64,000 nt of DNA from Chinchilla lanigera (lineage: Eukaryota; Chordata; Mammalia; Rodentia; Chinchillidae): the NCBI RefSeq assembly GCF_000276665.1, contig NW_004955467.1, positions 1,035,555 through 1,099,554 of the forward strand. The letters are read 5' to 3'. Below are positions 31,472 through 42,857 of the stretch, piece after piece (within the stretch, counting starts at the first letter, position 1; each line of letters begins with the position of its first letter). A model generated the notes under the pieces. The model had not been told where the DNA came from, searched no databases, and saw only the letters and a program-made list of their open reading frames with translations. The position numbers and the translations under genes are program-made.

Positions 31472-31712
31472 CAACATGACTTCTGTATTATTTAATCACT
31501 TGGCTATATCAAGTTTTCTGAATTAATGTAGTGTTACAAAATAGAGATGGAAACTATGAATTTTAATAAATATGAACACAAACATGTATGTAAACATCAA
31601 TACACAAATATTATGAAGAAATTAACAGACTGGCCAAGATGAACCACATTCTTCTAGCTGAAGGAGAATGAGTAGTATTTGTAAAGCTAGCATGAATTTC
31701 AAGCTTAAAGGT
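31472..31712. other. AT-rich stretch
   Basis: Nothing recognised. Confidence 0.4.
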
Positions 31713-31857
31713 AAGCCCAACATAGTGGCCCCCACCTGTAATCCCAGCACTCAGGAGGCTGAGGCAGGAGGATCATTGTGAGTAAGAGACCAGCCTGGGC
31801 TACAAAGTGAGCTCAAGACCAGCCTAAACTGCATAGCAAGACCCTGTCTCGAAAAAA
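31713..31857 (+). repeat. B1 SINE
   Basis: 'cccaacatagtggcccccacc' to 'gcaagaccctgtctcg', A-rich tail. Has the internal duplication. Confidence 0.9.
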
Positions 31858-31902
31858 AGACCAAAAAAAAAGAAAAAAACCCCCAAAACAAACTTAAAAC
31901 TA

Positions 31903-31992
31903 GGGGCTGGGGATTTAGCTCAGCGGCAAAGTGCCTGCCTGGCAAGCGCAAGGTCGTGAGTTCGGTTCCCGGTACCAAAAAAAAAAAAAAAA
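31903..31992 (+). repeat. Young ID-type SINE
   Basis: 'ggggctggggatttagctcag', 'ggcaagcgcaaggtcgtgag', 'ggttcccggtacc', A-tail. It lies in the tail of the preceding B1 and is close to a full consensus of this subfamily. Confidence 0.94.
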
Positions 31993-32109
31993 GCATGACT
32001 CTAATATTTTAACATTTTAAATTTGTGAAATATATGTGAACAAAATTGTTTAATTTATTTCTTTTCAAATAGGAATTCCTGGTATACCTTTTGGTATGCT
32101 TCTGTGGGC

Positions 32110-32810
32110 CTTCATTTGTCCACTAGCAGGGTTTGAGCCATAATCCTGAAAGACAGTCTTAAACACCACAATGCCAAGTGCTGAAACCCTGAAAGATCAA
32201 ATGTATAAATTCTAAAATCCTGAAAAGATAACTGTGGAAGGATAATTTTAAAGACATTTATTTACATTTTTTGAAGTGTATTTATTTGAGAAACACATAA
32301 AAACATGGCCATTTTATACAATAAAGTATTTATGGGCCACTACATAACAAAGTAGGCAGTGATACATATATGCAAGTGTACTCAGTTATATATGTGAAAC
32401 AGTTACGAATAGATGAACCATATTTGTGAGGAAATAGGTCAGAAAGAAAATACAGGCACATATTACTGTGTTTGGTAATTCCGTGTGCCTGGCTTTATAA
32501 CTGCAGCCATCAGAGAGGGAACTAAGTGTCGTGAGGAGATCCAAGAAAAGCCTCAGTGGCTCACTGCCTGCAGCTGGAAACACACCAATCCCATCCCCGG
32601 GGTCCGTCTTGCCACCACCTCCAGTGCCACCACCACCCCACCCCAAATTGGAATTGCAGCTTCTAGGACTTCACCCTTTGCATTTCAATCTTTTGGGATT
32701 GTAGTTTTTGGAAGTGTACACTTTAGGGATTTTGATTTTTGATTTTACTATTTTTTTTGATTTTGATTTTTTAGGATGTCAGTGTTTGTGATTATGACAT
32801 GTGGATTTGT
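32110..32810. mobile_element. Probable DNA element with inverted subrepeat arrays
   Basis: At the left (32135-32225) the motif 'aatcctgaaaga' recurs three times (also 'aaccctgaaaga' and 'aatcctgaaaag'). At the right (32690-32780) its complement recurs ('gggattgtagtttttgg', 'gggattttgatttttg', 'gattttgattttttaggat'). The interior is ordinary AT-rich sequence with CpG-bearing 'tccccggggtccg'. This arrangement suggests long terminal inverted repeats made of short subrepeats. No transposase ORF. Family not recognised. Confidence 0.5.
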
Positions 32811-33144
32811 GAATTTCAGGTTTGTGGTAAGCCACAGGTGGTCTGCATTGTGCTCCAGTCATTGGTAACAAGGACTGTGGTGGAAGTCAACTGGATCACT
32901 GGCTGCTGGTGAGTGTGCTCGGTGGACCGTTATGAATACATGGCATTTGGAGCCCCGAATCTTCAGTTGCTATAAAACAGTAAACACTGTAGTTTATCAT
33001 CAATTAAGATTCTTGGCTGAACAATGGCTATAAGGAGATTGAATTTTTTCACAGATACTTTTGAAAGACCTATTCCCCTTACTGATCAGATAACACTTTT
33101 TAATGTTTTCTGTAATTTATTGACTTTGTTCCTATTTTAAAATT
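32811..33144. other. Single-copy-like stretch
   Basis: Nothing recognised. Confidence 0.35.
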
Positions 33145-33240
33145 TTTATTCAACAAGTATTTACTAAGGGTTTGTTGTGCGCTAGGCATTCTACAAAATA
33201 GGACAACGTTTCTGCCCTCGTAGAATTTGTTTCGCACGTG
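33145..33240 (-). repeat. L2 LINE fragment
   Basis: 'tattcaacaagtatttactaagg', 'ttgtgcgctaggcattctac', 'cgtttctgccctcgtagaat' follow antisense L2. Confidence 0.75.
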
Positions 33241-33439
33241 TGGATTTGTCTGGAATTGGATCCGGTCTGGACTTTACTGCTTGTTTTCCTGTTTCTCTTT
33301 TTTATTACATACTGTGTTTCAGATCCATAAACTATTTTAAGTCTGTTCTCATTTCGAGTTTTGTTCTCCAGTGTCAACATACAGTAACAATGGTATTAAC
33401 CCTTTGCATATGGACTAAAAATTCTATTTAAATATTCAA

Positions 33440-34020
33440 TTAGAACACTGAAAAAGATTCTTACATACACTCAAATACAGAAATAGAGTAAAATATGAAA
33501 TGTTACCCTTTACAGTCCTCACTCTGATTCCCCCAGAAGCTGCACACATAAGTGTTATGAAAATGCCTATTTCCTAGATTTTTGCTAACACTGCTATGTC
33601 TTTAAAATGAGTCCATACAATGGGTTTTAAAATGCTTTAGCTCATCTTTGTTGGCTACTACATGGTTAAGTATCTTTGTATATTTGGTAGTCATTTGTAT
33701 TTTTCCTTTTGTGAATTGCTTTTTATATACACTGGGCTTTTTTTCTGTTGGACTGTTTGTTTCTTCTTGAGTTAATTTTGGTAATCTGTGTTTTCCTAGA
33801 AAATTATCTGTTTTGTCTAGTTCACAAATCCATATATGCAATTATGTTCTTTCTTGTTTCTAATTTAGATACTTTTTATTCTCCTTCCTTGATTAGATTT
33901 GCCAGAGGTTCTATTATGTTAGTTGTTCCAGAATACTTTTAGTTTTATAACTCTTCAAGACTTTTTAAAAATGCTTTCCATATCATTATTTTCTGCCTTT
34001 ATCTTCATTAATTTCTTCCT
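33440..34020 (-). repeat. Old L1 ORF2 fragment
   Basis: The minus-strand reading includes 'FLGKHRLPKLTQEETNSPT', the ORF2 segment ahead of the RT domain. The plus-strand text 'gttttcctagaaaattatctg' is the usual antisense form. Confidence 0.75.
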
Positions 34021-35394
34021 TTTACTTTCTGTGGGCTCGGGGAAGACTCTTCCCTGCATATAGAGAAGGTAGGAACAAAGGTTCAGATTCAGTTTTTGGC
34101 ACTTGGGAAAAAAATCTCGGATATCATTCCTCTTCCAACCACCATCGCAAACGCAGACAGTTCAGAATCCATTATGAAATAAGAGAAGAGGCAGGAACCA
34201 GCCAGAGTGAGATCAGACATCAACCTTATTAATAATCAGACTGAACTGGAGAATAGTGGTGGACCTGTGATCAGCCCAAGGATACCCCAAATCCCCATGA
34301 ATTAAAGTTAACCCAGAAATTCTTGGAATAAATGCTTTCAAAGGTTCAGTAAAAAGCCAGGTAGAGATGAGTAAATCAATTGCTTGGAGATACTGAGGAC
34401 CAGATGGCCTCAGGGGTGGGTCAGGGTTTCATCTCCATTTGGAGACCTTGGTCAGGAACAGAAGAAATGAGTTGGCAGTGCCCCGCTGGTGGCTGACAGA
34501 GCACAGCCAGATTAGTGGAGGAGATGATCTTAGGGTTCAGAGAGGCCTGTGAGACCAGGAGGAGAGGGAAGGAGCCAGAGAAGAGACAGGGGCCGGGCAT
34601 TTACCTCACAGAAGCACACTGCCGGGCCCAGAGAAAATGTGGTAGTGGAACTTCTAAGAAGCAACTGGAGGTCAAGTGAGGGCACGGCACACCCAAATTT
34701 TGATGGCAGGAGAGTGGAGTGGTGGGCACATGTCAAGTGAGATGAATTTGTTTGTGGGGGACTGGGGCTGAGTCACTCTGGACTATCCAGGGTGCTTGTT
34801 CTTTCCCGAAATTAGTTTAACATCTGCTTTGGCACCAAAAGTGTAGCTGCTTTCCTATTCCTGGCTAATTAAACAAATGCAAATCTATGCTGCCTGGGAG
34901 GGAAGTGCAGTGTGGGTGGCAGGTGTATAGTGCTAGAAGCAGAGGGTGGTTGGTGCTGGGGTGGGAGGGCCTACCCTAGAATCAGATGTGCCTCATCCTT
35001 ACATGACCTCTCAAGGTCACACTGCATGACCTTGGTATATAAATTCACCAAACACTATAATAGTGCTTTTAAAAATGAAAACCCATTGGCACATTATGAC
35101 TTGTAAGCTGACAGACTTCTTGTTCCTAGTTATGCATTTACAGAAAGACTGTTGCCTTTATATTTTCATAGGAAGGGCATGATGAACCTTGTCTCATAGC
35201 TCATAAAAAGCCATTCCTTTCCCAGTGTGTTATGCTTCCCTACATAATTAGTTCTTGCTGTGTAATTTCTTACAGTGAGATTTTATGCTCTAGAACAAAA
35301 TTAATTGTCTGAAGAGATGGATTGGTTAACACAGAAGTCAAATTTCTTTTAGTAGCTATGAATGTTTCCAGTTGAACTTTATAGATTTTTTTAA
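34021..35394. other. 1.4-kb single-copy-like stretch
   Basis: Moderately GC-rich around 34380-35000. ORFs of 63-68 codons on both strands have no motif. No named repeat seen. Possibly an undiagnosed old LTR. Confidence 0.35.
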
Positions 35395-35790
35395 AAAAGG
35401 AATGCCATTATAGTTTGGTTCTCAAATGTACCCCAAAGGGGCATCCATGTGTTAAAGGATTGTTCCCCTGACTGGTGCTGTTAAGTGTTGAAACTTTAAA
35501 AGTTAGGACCTCATGAAATATCTTGCAGTTGTTGGCGGTGTGCTCTTGAAGGGAATAGTGGGACCCCTGCCTTTCTATCTTCTTTGTTTGGATCCTGGCC
35601 ATGAAGTGAGCAGCTTTGCTCTACCATGGGTTCCCTCCATGATGTGCTGCCTCACCACTAGCTCAAAAGCAAAGGGACCAACCAACCATGGCCTGAAACC
35701 CCCAAAACTATAAGCCAAAGTAAACCTTGTCCTTTATAAGTTTATTATCTTAGGTATTTTGTTATAGTAATAGAAAGCTGACTAGTACGA
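35395..35790 (+). repeat. ERVL-MaLR solo LTR
   Basis: 'tatagtttggttctcaaatgtaccccaaag' at the start and 'ttgttatagtaatagaaagctgactagtac' at the end, with 'aactataagccaaagtaaacc' as the polyA region. Confidence 0.85.
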
Positions 35791-36103
35791 ATATAACTCT
35801 ATACTCCATGCTTATATCAATTTTTAGATTTTAATGTACTAATATATTCATTATGACCTCCTAACCCATGATATAAATAGACACTTGATCTGTTGTTGGG
35901 TAGGTGACACTTAGATACCCAGAAGAAAATTTTACCTTCTTTTTTTTTTGCCCCTGGGAGTCATTCTAAAGCATTGGAGATTCTCTTAGATATCCCTCTT
36001 CTGTTATATAGGACTCCCAACGATTCTTACTCTGACAATCTTTGCAGAAATTAGTCTAACATCTGTTTGAAACTTAGAGTCACTTTCATCTTTTGGTTTT
36101 TTC
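35791..36103. other. AT-rich stretch
   Basis: Nothing recognised. Confidence 0.4.
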
Positions 36104-36510
36104 CTAGTTATTTTTAGGGTCGATAAATTTATTTTCCAAGAGCAAAACAGCATTTTTAAGCTTTGATTTTTGGCTAGTATTTAGGAAATTCTTGTTCTGT
36201 TGATAGCTGGCAGATTTCCCACTGAGACACTTAGCCCATGCAAAGTTCTCCTTCAGCTGCAGAGTGCTGGTCTGAGGCGTGGCCACACGAACACTGTCCA
36301 GTCCCCATGCAGAGGGACACCACAGCATGCCACTGTAGTCAGTCGTCTTACTCTGCTCTAAGGGAATCCAGGAGGGAGATGTCAGAGTCCCTGCAAAGGA
36401 AATCTCATCCAGACTAACGATTTCCACAATTAAGAGAGCTTTCTTCAGTTGAATTGAACTTGCTTTCTGCGGTGTAAACCATGAAGTTACAAATAGAATC
36501 TTGTGCTGTC
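36104..36510 (-). other. Open frame of about 133 codons, no known product
   Basis: The minus-strand frame is open from a stop near 36510 to 36104 with no strong ATG early on. It includes 'IQLKKALLIVEIVSLDEISF' and 'LQLKENFAWAKCLSGKSASY'. The composition is protein-like but I recognise no family. Chance or a decayed retrocopy. Confidence 0.2.
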
Positions 36511-36529
36511 AGAGTTCATGATTATTGTT

Positions 36530-36790
36530 ATGCTTAAGCAGAATTTTTAAAATTGTAAAACTGCTATGCATTCGTTGTAGGTAGTGTAGAAAAATTTTAA
36601 AAGCATAAAGAATATTGAAATTTCTTATCTCATCACCCAGGGATAACCATTCTTAACATATAGGATTTCCCCCAGTTTTTTTCTATGCCTGAACAGAAAT
36701 GTGGACACCTACCTCATACATCATTTGCCCTTTGTATTTTCTACTAACTACAGTATATTGTCATCATTGTTCTATATCATCAAATATTTT
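36530..36790 (-). repeat. Old LINE fragment
   Basis: 'catcacccagggataaccattcttaacatatagg' and 'ctatatcatcaaatattttac' resemble antisense old L1 3' sequence. Confidence 0.5.
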
Positions 36791-36865
36791 ACAGTATCAT
36801 TTCCCCCTCCCTCTGTCTACTCCTTCCTCCCTCCTTTTCTTTTTTCCTCTCTTCCTTCCTCTCTG

Positions 36866-36938
36866 TGGTACTGGGAATTCAACCTAGGACCTCACACATG
36901 CTAGGCAAGTGCTGTACCACTGAGCTTCAATCCAGCCT
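36866..36938 (-). repeat. Old ID-type SINE
   Basis: 'tggtactgggaattcaacc', 'catgctaggcaagtgctgtacc', 'ctgagcttcaatccagcc'. Confidence 0.75.
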
Positions 36939-36945
36939 CTTTTAT

Positions 36946-37060
36946 TTTATTTTGAGACAGTGTCTTGCTGAGTTGCCCAGGCTGGCCTTAAACCTGTGAT
37001 CCTTCTGTCTCAGCCTTCCAGGTAGCTGGAATTATAGATGTGTGCTACTGTATCTGCCAC
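36946..37060 (-). repeat. Old B1-like SINE
   Basis: 'ttttgagacagtgtcttgctg', 'ctcagccttccaggtagctggaattatag'. Confidence 0.72.
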
Positions 37061-37064
37061 AATA

Positions 37065-37640
37065 TCACTTTTGGAAAAAACTTTACTGGTATATTTTAGA
37101 TATACATAATGATAACACTCATCATAGGCAGTTTGTACCTGTACATGATACATCTTGCTTCTTTTTTTCCCATTCCCTTCATCTCCCTTCAACCACTCTT
37201 CCCCTCCTTATTTGCAAAAGCTTTGTTTCCATTTTTCCTTGTATTTTCTTTTTTTTTCCCCTTGTCTTCCCCCTGTTCCCCTTTCCTGTTAGAACATTTT
37301 CTCCCCATTTCCCAAAGTCTACTATACATTTTGGTCTTTATTTACACTTTTGGTTTCTCACACTAGAGAAACAATATTGTATTTAAACATGTGTGTCTGA
37401 TTTATTTCACTTAGGAGTATGGTCTCAAGGTGCCTCCATTTATCTAGAAATGTCTCAAGCTTATCCTTTTTATGACAGAGTAGTACTCCATTGTATATCA
37501 TATATAAAAACTACATTTTTTTTTGGTACTAAGAATCGAACTCATGACCTCAGGCTTGCCAGGCAAGCGCTTATGCTGCTGAGCTATACCCCTGTCCCCC
37601 CCAAAACTACATCTTCTTAATCTATTCATCACCTGATGGG
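37065..37640 (-). repeat. L1 3' region, rodent-lineage type
   Basis: Antisense: polypyrimidine 3'UTR ('cttcccctcctta', 'ttttccccttgtcttccccc'), then 'gagtagtactccattgtatatc' and 'cacctgatgggcatttgggctg'. The ID SINE at 37517 interrupts it. Confidence 0.75.
37517..37602 (-). repeat. ID-type SINE inside L1
   Basis: 'ggtactaagaatcgaactc', 'gcttgccaggcaagcgcttatg', 'gagctatacccctg'. AAAACTACAT flanks both sides (37507-37516, 37603-37612). Confidence 0.9.
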
Positions 37641-37722
37641 CATTTGGGCTGTTTCCAAGCACAATATCACTTTTTAAACTGTGATATAATTCACATGCTA
37701 CACGACTCACACTTCAGTGCAG

Positions 37723-37865
37723 CCAGGTGGCACACCTCTGTAATCCCAGAACTCAAGAGACTGAAGCAGGAGGATTGTTGTGAGTTCAAGGCCAGCTTGG
37801 GCTACAAAGTGAGTTCAAGACCAGCTTGAACTGCATAGTGAGACCCTGTCTCAAAAAGACAAAAA
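37723..37865 (+). repeat. B1 SINE inside L1M
   Basis: 'ccaggtggcacacctctgtaatc' to 'gagaccctgtctc'. Flanks 'ttcagtgcag' and 'tacagtgcag'. Confidence 0.9.
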
Positions 37866-39389
37866 CAAAACAAAAAAAAACCAAAACAAAACAAAATACA
37901 GTGCAGTGATTTTTATATATATTCAAAAAGTTGGGCAGCAGTCACGTATATTAAATTCTGAAATATTTTCATTACCTCAGAAAGCAACTCTAGAGTTCTT
38001 AGCAACTGTTTGCTGTTCAGACTCCTCTCTTCATCCAGTAGTGACTTTCTTTCTGAATTTATGTCTTGTGGACATGTCATATAAGTGGAATCATATACTG
38101 TGTGGCCCTTTATGTGTGCTTTCTTTTATCCAACATAATACATTCAAGGCTCTTCATTCCTTTTAAAATTTTACTTCTTTTTCATGATGAATATATCCTA
38201 TTGAAAGGATATATAGTTATTATATTTATCTATTCATCTATGGGTGAACATTTTCCCCTAAGCTTTCCCCTGTTGTGAATAGTGTTGCCATGAACATTTG
38301 TATACAGGCTTTTATTTAAACAACTTTTTAAAAATTATTTTGAATATATACTAAGAAGTGAATTTCCTGGGTCATGTAATGTGGTTAACTTTGTAAGAAA
38401 ATTTTGACTACAGACTGCTAAGTTACATTCCCACAAGCAACATTTGAGGGTTCCAGTCTCTCCACATCCTTGCCAACACTTGTTATTGTCTGTCCTTTTT
38501 ACTACAGGCATCCCAGCTGCTGTGGAAGTTTTCCCTCCTTGTGACTTTGGTTTGCATAATGCCTGATGATTGATTTTTCTGATGTCTAATGATGTTGAGC
38601 TTCTTTTCATGTGGATTTTTTTCCCTTTGGCTTTGTTTTTTGCCTTTTATATTGTGTATTGTCTTTGGAGAAATGTCTTTTTACTTCCCTTGCCCGTTTT
38701 TTACTTGGGTTATTTGCCTTTTTATTATTGAGTTGTAAAATATTGTTATATATTCTTAGTAGATTCTTACTAGATATATGATTTGCAAATGTTTCCTGCC
38801 ATTCTGTGGGCTGTCTTTGCACTTTGTTGATAGTGTGCTTAGAAGCAAAAAGGTTTTAATTTTTATGAAATTCATTTTATCTAGTTTTTGTTTTGCTCTA
38901 TAATGTCATATTGAAGAACATTGCTAATAAAAGGTCATGAAATTTTACATCTATATTTTCTTTTAAGAATTTTGTTGTTTTAGCTCTTGCATTTTGAAGT
39001 GATTTTTGTATGCAGTGTGAGCTAGGAGTCTAACTTCACTCTTTCACAGGAGATACCCAGTTATCCCAGCACCATTTGTTGAAAAGAGTATTGTTCCTGC
39101 ATTGAGTTGTCTTGGTCTTGATGTAAAAAATCAACTACCTATAAGTTAGGAGTTCATTTCCGAACTCTTACTTTTTTCTTTTGATCTATATAGCTACCCT
39201 TCTACCAATACTATACAGTCTTGATTGTTGTAGCTTTGTAATAAGTTTTGAAATTTGAAATGTGAATCTTCAAACTTTGTTCTTAATGCTCAAAATGGTT
39301 TTGGCTATTCTGGGACCTTGTATTTTCATTTGATTTACAGAATGAGCTTGTCAATTTCAGTAGAATTTCTGCATCAATTTGAGGAGTAT

Positions 39390-39462
39390 TTCATTTTTTT
39401 TGAGACAGGTTCTCACCATGTAGCCCAGGCTGGCCTCAAACTCACGGCCATCCTCCTTTCTT
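39390..39462 (-). repeat. Truncated B1 SINE inside L1M
   Basis: 'tttgagacaggttctcaccatgtag' to 'ggccatcctcc'. Cut short, and hosts the following ID element at its edge. Confidence 0.8.
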
Positions 39463-39552
39463 TTGTTTTTTTTCCTCCGGTACCAGGAACCGAACTCACG
39501 ACCTTGCGCTTGCCAGGCAGGCGCTTTGCCACTGAGCTAAATCCCCAGCCCC
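39463..39552 (-). repeat. Young ID-type SINE at B1 edge
   Basis: 'cctccggtaccaggaaccg', 'gaccttgcgcttgccaggcag'. Perfect 14-bp duplication CATCCTCCTTTCTT at 39449-39462 and 39553-39566. Three generations are nested here: L1M, B1, ID. Confidence 0.94.
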
Positions 39553-39640
39553 CATCCTCCTTTCTTAGGACAGTCTTGAATTCCTGGGATAAATCTCCTT
39601 TGATTATGGTGTGTAATCCTTTATACATTTTCACTGGATA

Positions 39641-40370
39641 CATTTCTACAAACAGGATCACTAAGCCAAAGGTTATGCACAGATGTTTATCTTGTCATTG
39701 GCATTTACATTTTTACAGTGGGTTTTTATTATTTGAGAGGTTTGAAATTTTCAAATAGTCATATCTGTTTTTTATTTAGGTATTTTGGATTTGTATGTGC
39801 ATCAGTGAGGCCTATCCTACCTCAGTCAAATATATTATTTCTTTTATTTTCTTCTACTCTTATAATGCTTCTTGTTTTTTCCACTTATATCTTTATTGTC
39901 AGAATTCATTTGTGTATGTAGTATGAGTGGGACCCTTTTTTTGGACAAGTGCTTAGTCAATTTTCTGAATGCCATTTTTAAAAAAAGAAACAATCTCTTC
40001 TTTATCCTCAAATTAGTAATATCTTTGTTATAATATAAATTCTTATGGTTTTGTTGTAATCCATTGATCATCCTTCTCCTCCTAAACTATACTGTTACAA
40101 TTATTACACTTTTCTGTTCTATTGTAATATATGGCAGTCAGATTCTCTTTCAGATTTTTCTTCCGTAGAGAAGAATCAATTATTCTAAATCCCTTATAGA
40201 GCAGAATCAATGATTCTACTAGATAAATTTCAGGATAATTTATTAAGGAATTTCTTCATGCTTCTAATTCTATTAAGGATTTTGTTAGAATTGCAACACA
40301 TTTGTAAAGAGTGGATTGTTTCATTTAAAAATTGTATGTAATTGTACTATTTTATTACACAATGTTACAC
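39641..40370 (-). repeat. Probable old L1 fragment
   Basis: 'tttttatttaggtattttgg', 'aattcatttgtgtatgtagtatgagtgg', 'aggattttgttagaattgc' resemble antisense L1M. Confidence 0.5.
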
Positions 40371-40895
40371 ATACTCAGTTTTAGAAAATTCAGAAGTTAT
40401 TAATGTGAATTTGTAGTAGCAGGGATTGTGCACCCCAGGTATTCTGAGGATGCTCATAACATTTGGGAGCTCTCTGGATTGAAAATTGAGTCTGAACATA
40501 CTTATTTAGGACAAAAAAAAAAAAAGAAATCATAACATTACTGACAGCTCAGTGATTCAAGTGCTGCGTATAGGGTCCCTTCACTCAGCTTGCAGAACAC
40601 CTGCTTTGACTTGCTCCCTGGTTCTAACCTGCCTTCCTCTCCACACCTAGAACACAACCTGTGGCACTTGTGAAGCCATGGGGGTAGGATGGGGGAGGCT
40701 GGACTCTTGAGCCCAGGATAAACCCACTTCTGAGGGCCAGGCTGACAGTATTTTGGGGCTTTGTTTTTATTGTCTTTTCTATTTGATGTCTCATGGTGCA
40801 ATCAGCAAGAAACTAGTCAGCTTGCATGTTTAAATCATTAGATTTTGGAGAAGTACAAATTAAGTCCTCAGGACCCAGTTAAATATGATTTTGTA
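40371..40895. other. Single-copy-like stretch
   Basis: An 87-codon minus ORF (40538-40801) has no motif. No repeat seen. Confidence 0.4.
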
Positions 40896-40898
40896 CTC

Positions 40899-40923
40899 TG
40901 TGTGTGTGTGTATGCTCGTGCAT

Positions 40924-40986
<63 letters not shown>
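40899..40986. repeat. (TG)n-(CA)n inverted microsatellite
   Basis: A TG run meets a CA run through TATGC-TCGT-GCATA, giving perfect 17-bp arms (40899-40915, 40920-40936), then about 45 bp more of CA repeats. Confidence 0.95.
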
Positions 40987-40988
<2 letters not shown>

Positions 40989-41085
40989 GAAGGAAAGGGA
41001 GAGGCAGAGGCATAGGGAGCAGAGCCCGCCTCCTTCCTGAGAGAAGCCTTGCTCAAGCGCGCTCTGAATGTGGTTTTCCTCCCAG

Positions 41086-41171
41086 GCCAGCACCCGGCCC
41101 AGAATAGTGCGGCTGACTTGCTGATTGAGGTCAGCAGCTCCCAAGAAGCACGAAAAGCAAAGAGCTTTGCA
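41086..41171 (+). other. Exon-like segment, tentative
   Basis: A pyrimidine-rich acceptor ('tggttttcctcccag') precedes 86 bp, followed by GTAAGT at 41172. One frame is open throughout (28 codons, 'QHPAQNSADLLIEVSSSQEA...'). The base before the donor is A, not G. No neighbouring exon found. Weak evidence. Confidence 0.2.
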
Positions 41172-41177
41172 GTAAGT

Positions 41178-42309
41178 ACGTAGTTGATTATTATTTAAGG
41201 CAGGGGTGGAAAATCTTAGAAGACAGCTCTATCTGGGGGCAGGGGTAAGTTGCACAGTGTCTAACTTACCTTGTGGACTCTGATGTCACTAAGGCAGCAT
41301 TAATGTATTTTTTTCTAGTGGAGGGACTGATAAGTTAATAATACTTGCGTGCCATGGGGGCTGAGAGCGAATGTGAAACTCATCTTCTGATACCTTTAAG
41401 AAAAGTCTTCCCTCACTGCTCTTTTCATCTTGCAAAGTGAGGATGATTCATACTGACTATAAGTTAATTTATTAAGGTCTTTGGAAAAGAAGTTCTCTCT
41501 TTGCAGATACTGATTACTCAGTCGTGTGGAGAGTGGCATGTAAAGTGTGTCCTCTCATCTGGCAGAGGAGCTAGTAATGTCCCAGTGTTCGACATTTGGG
41601 CAATACATTTTGCCCAGGTCTGAAATTTAATGCTTAGGAAGTCCCACATTCATAATGAAACCCTGTCTCAAAAGAAGAAGAAGAAGAAGCCCCACATGGC
41701 AGAATTTCAAAGCACAATGGTCTGGTGACAGGAGCTTTTCCCAGAAGTTATCTGTTATGTGGTTTCTGTTTAGACAGTACTTGCCACATTCTCTCAAAAG
41801 GCTCAAGGTACTTTGACATCTTTTCCTAACTATTATATTTTCCAGAAATTAAGTTTTTTGGTTTTGATTATTAGAATAATGTACCCAGCTCAGTAAAACA
41901 GTAAGCCCATACTTTAAGTTTACTTGGAAAATGTGACACCCTCTTACCAACTTCTAAATAAAAAGCAGGGGTAAAGATAAACAGTGCTGTTTTTGCTGTA
42001 GTACTTGTTAATGCCGCTCTTTTTGTGTCCTTAAAACTCTGTTCAGTAGACTGTGTTCTTACACTGTCCTTTTGTGGCTAGCCCTGTTGCAGTTCCTTTA
42101 GCTTTCCCTTTGGCAAGTGAGCTACCATGTCAAGTACTATCTAAACAGAGAAACCCCCAAAGGTAGAGGAGGAGTACAAAATAAACCATACTAAACTTTC
42201 ATTTAAAGTATCCTTTTAAAAAATTTTTTTAATTCATCTCAATTTTATTTTTCAAATATGTTAACATTTAAAAATAATTAAAAATAATGTTTTTGAGTGC
42301 ACATGGGGT
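41178..42309. other. 1.1-kb single-copy-like stretch
   Basis: Includes a short (AAG)n run at 41671-41687. No ORF or repeat of note. Confidence 0.4.
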
Positions 42310-42560
42310 ACAATGGTCAAGCTTTCTAGAAGTATTATTTTACTTGATTCTTGTAGTAGCCCCACGGGGTAGCTACCTTGTGGAATTCATCTCACAGGTA
42401 AGGAAACAGAGGGATGGAGAGGTTGTTTAACTTGGCAAAGGTCAAACAGAGGGTGGGATAGACAAAGAGTGGTACAGTCAGGGTGGGAACTCTGGTTACC
42501 CTCAGTGCAGAGCTCCTGTTGATGTAACATTTTGGCCAATTTGGAAATTATACAAAACAG
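42310..42560 (-). repeat. MIR SINE
   Basis: Antisense MIR: 'gattcttgtagtagccccacggggtag', 'cacaggtaaggaaacagagg', 'agaggttgtttaacttggcaaaggtc', 'gggaactctggttaccc'. Confidence 0.82.
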
Positions 42561-42857
42561 TGACTCAAACCCATGCCCTAAAACAGCTATCAAAGTTCCT
42601 TTATTTCTTTCAACTTAATACAGCTAAATCTTCTAGCATAAGAATTTTAAAAATACTATTATATAGTTTTACAATTATTTTAAATAATGTATAATGCTCT
42701 ATTAAGTGATCGACCCATAAAGTAAATATTCTTTGTTTTTAAAAATAAAGTTTACTTTTTCTTTTTTTGTTTCTTGCTATTATAAATAATACTTTAGTAA
42801 CTATCTTTGGCCATAAAAGTATGTTTTAGGGTTATATCTGTGGCATTACTGGATGAA

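Larger units (their letters stand above)
37670..39640 (-). repeat. Old L1 (L1M) ORF2 C-terminal and 3' region
   Basis: Long antisense L1M: 'tctccacatccttgccaacacttg', 'ctaatgatgttgagcttcttttcatg', 'gcaccatttgttgaaaagagtattg', 'ggttttggctattctgggacc'. Minus ORFs 38335-38610 and 38607-38822 hold ORF2 pieces, including the Cys-box 'KCWQGCGETGTL'. Interrupted by two B1s and one ID. Confidence 0.88.

Noticed and set aside
39255..39758. 167-codon plus ORF
   Set aside because: It passes through antisense L1, B1 and ID elements; text such as 'GTELTTLRLPGRRF' is translated ID SINE and recurs at other copies.
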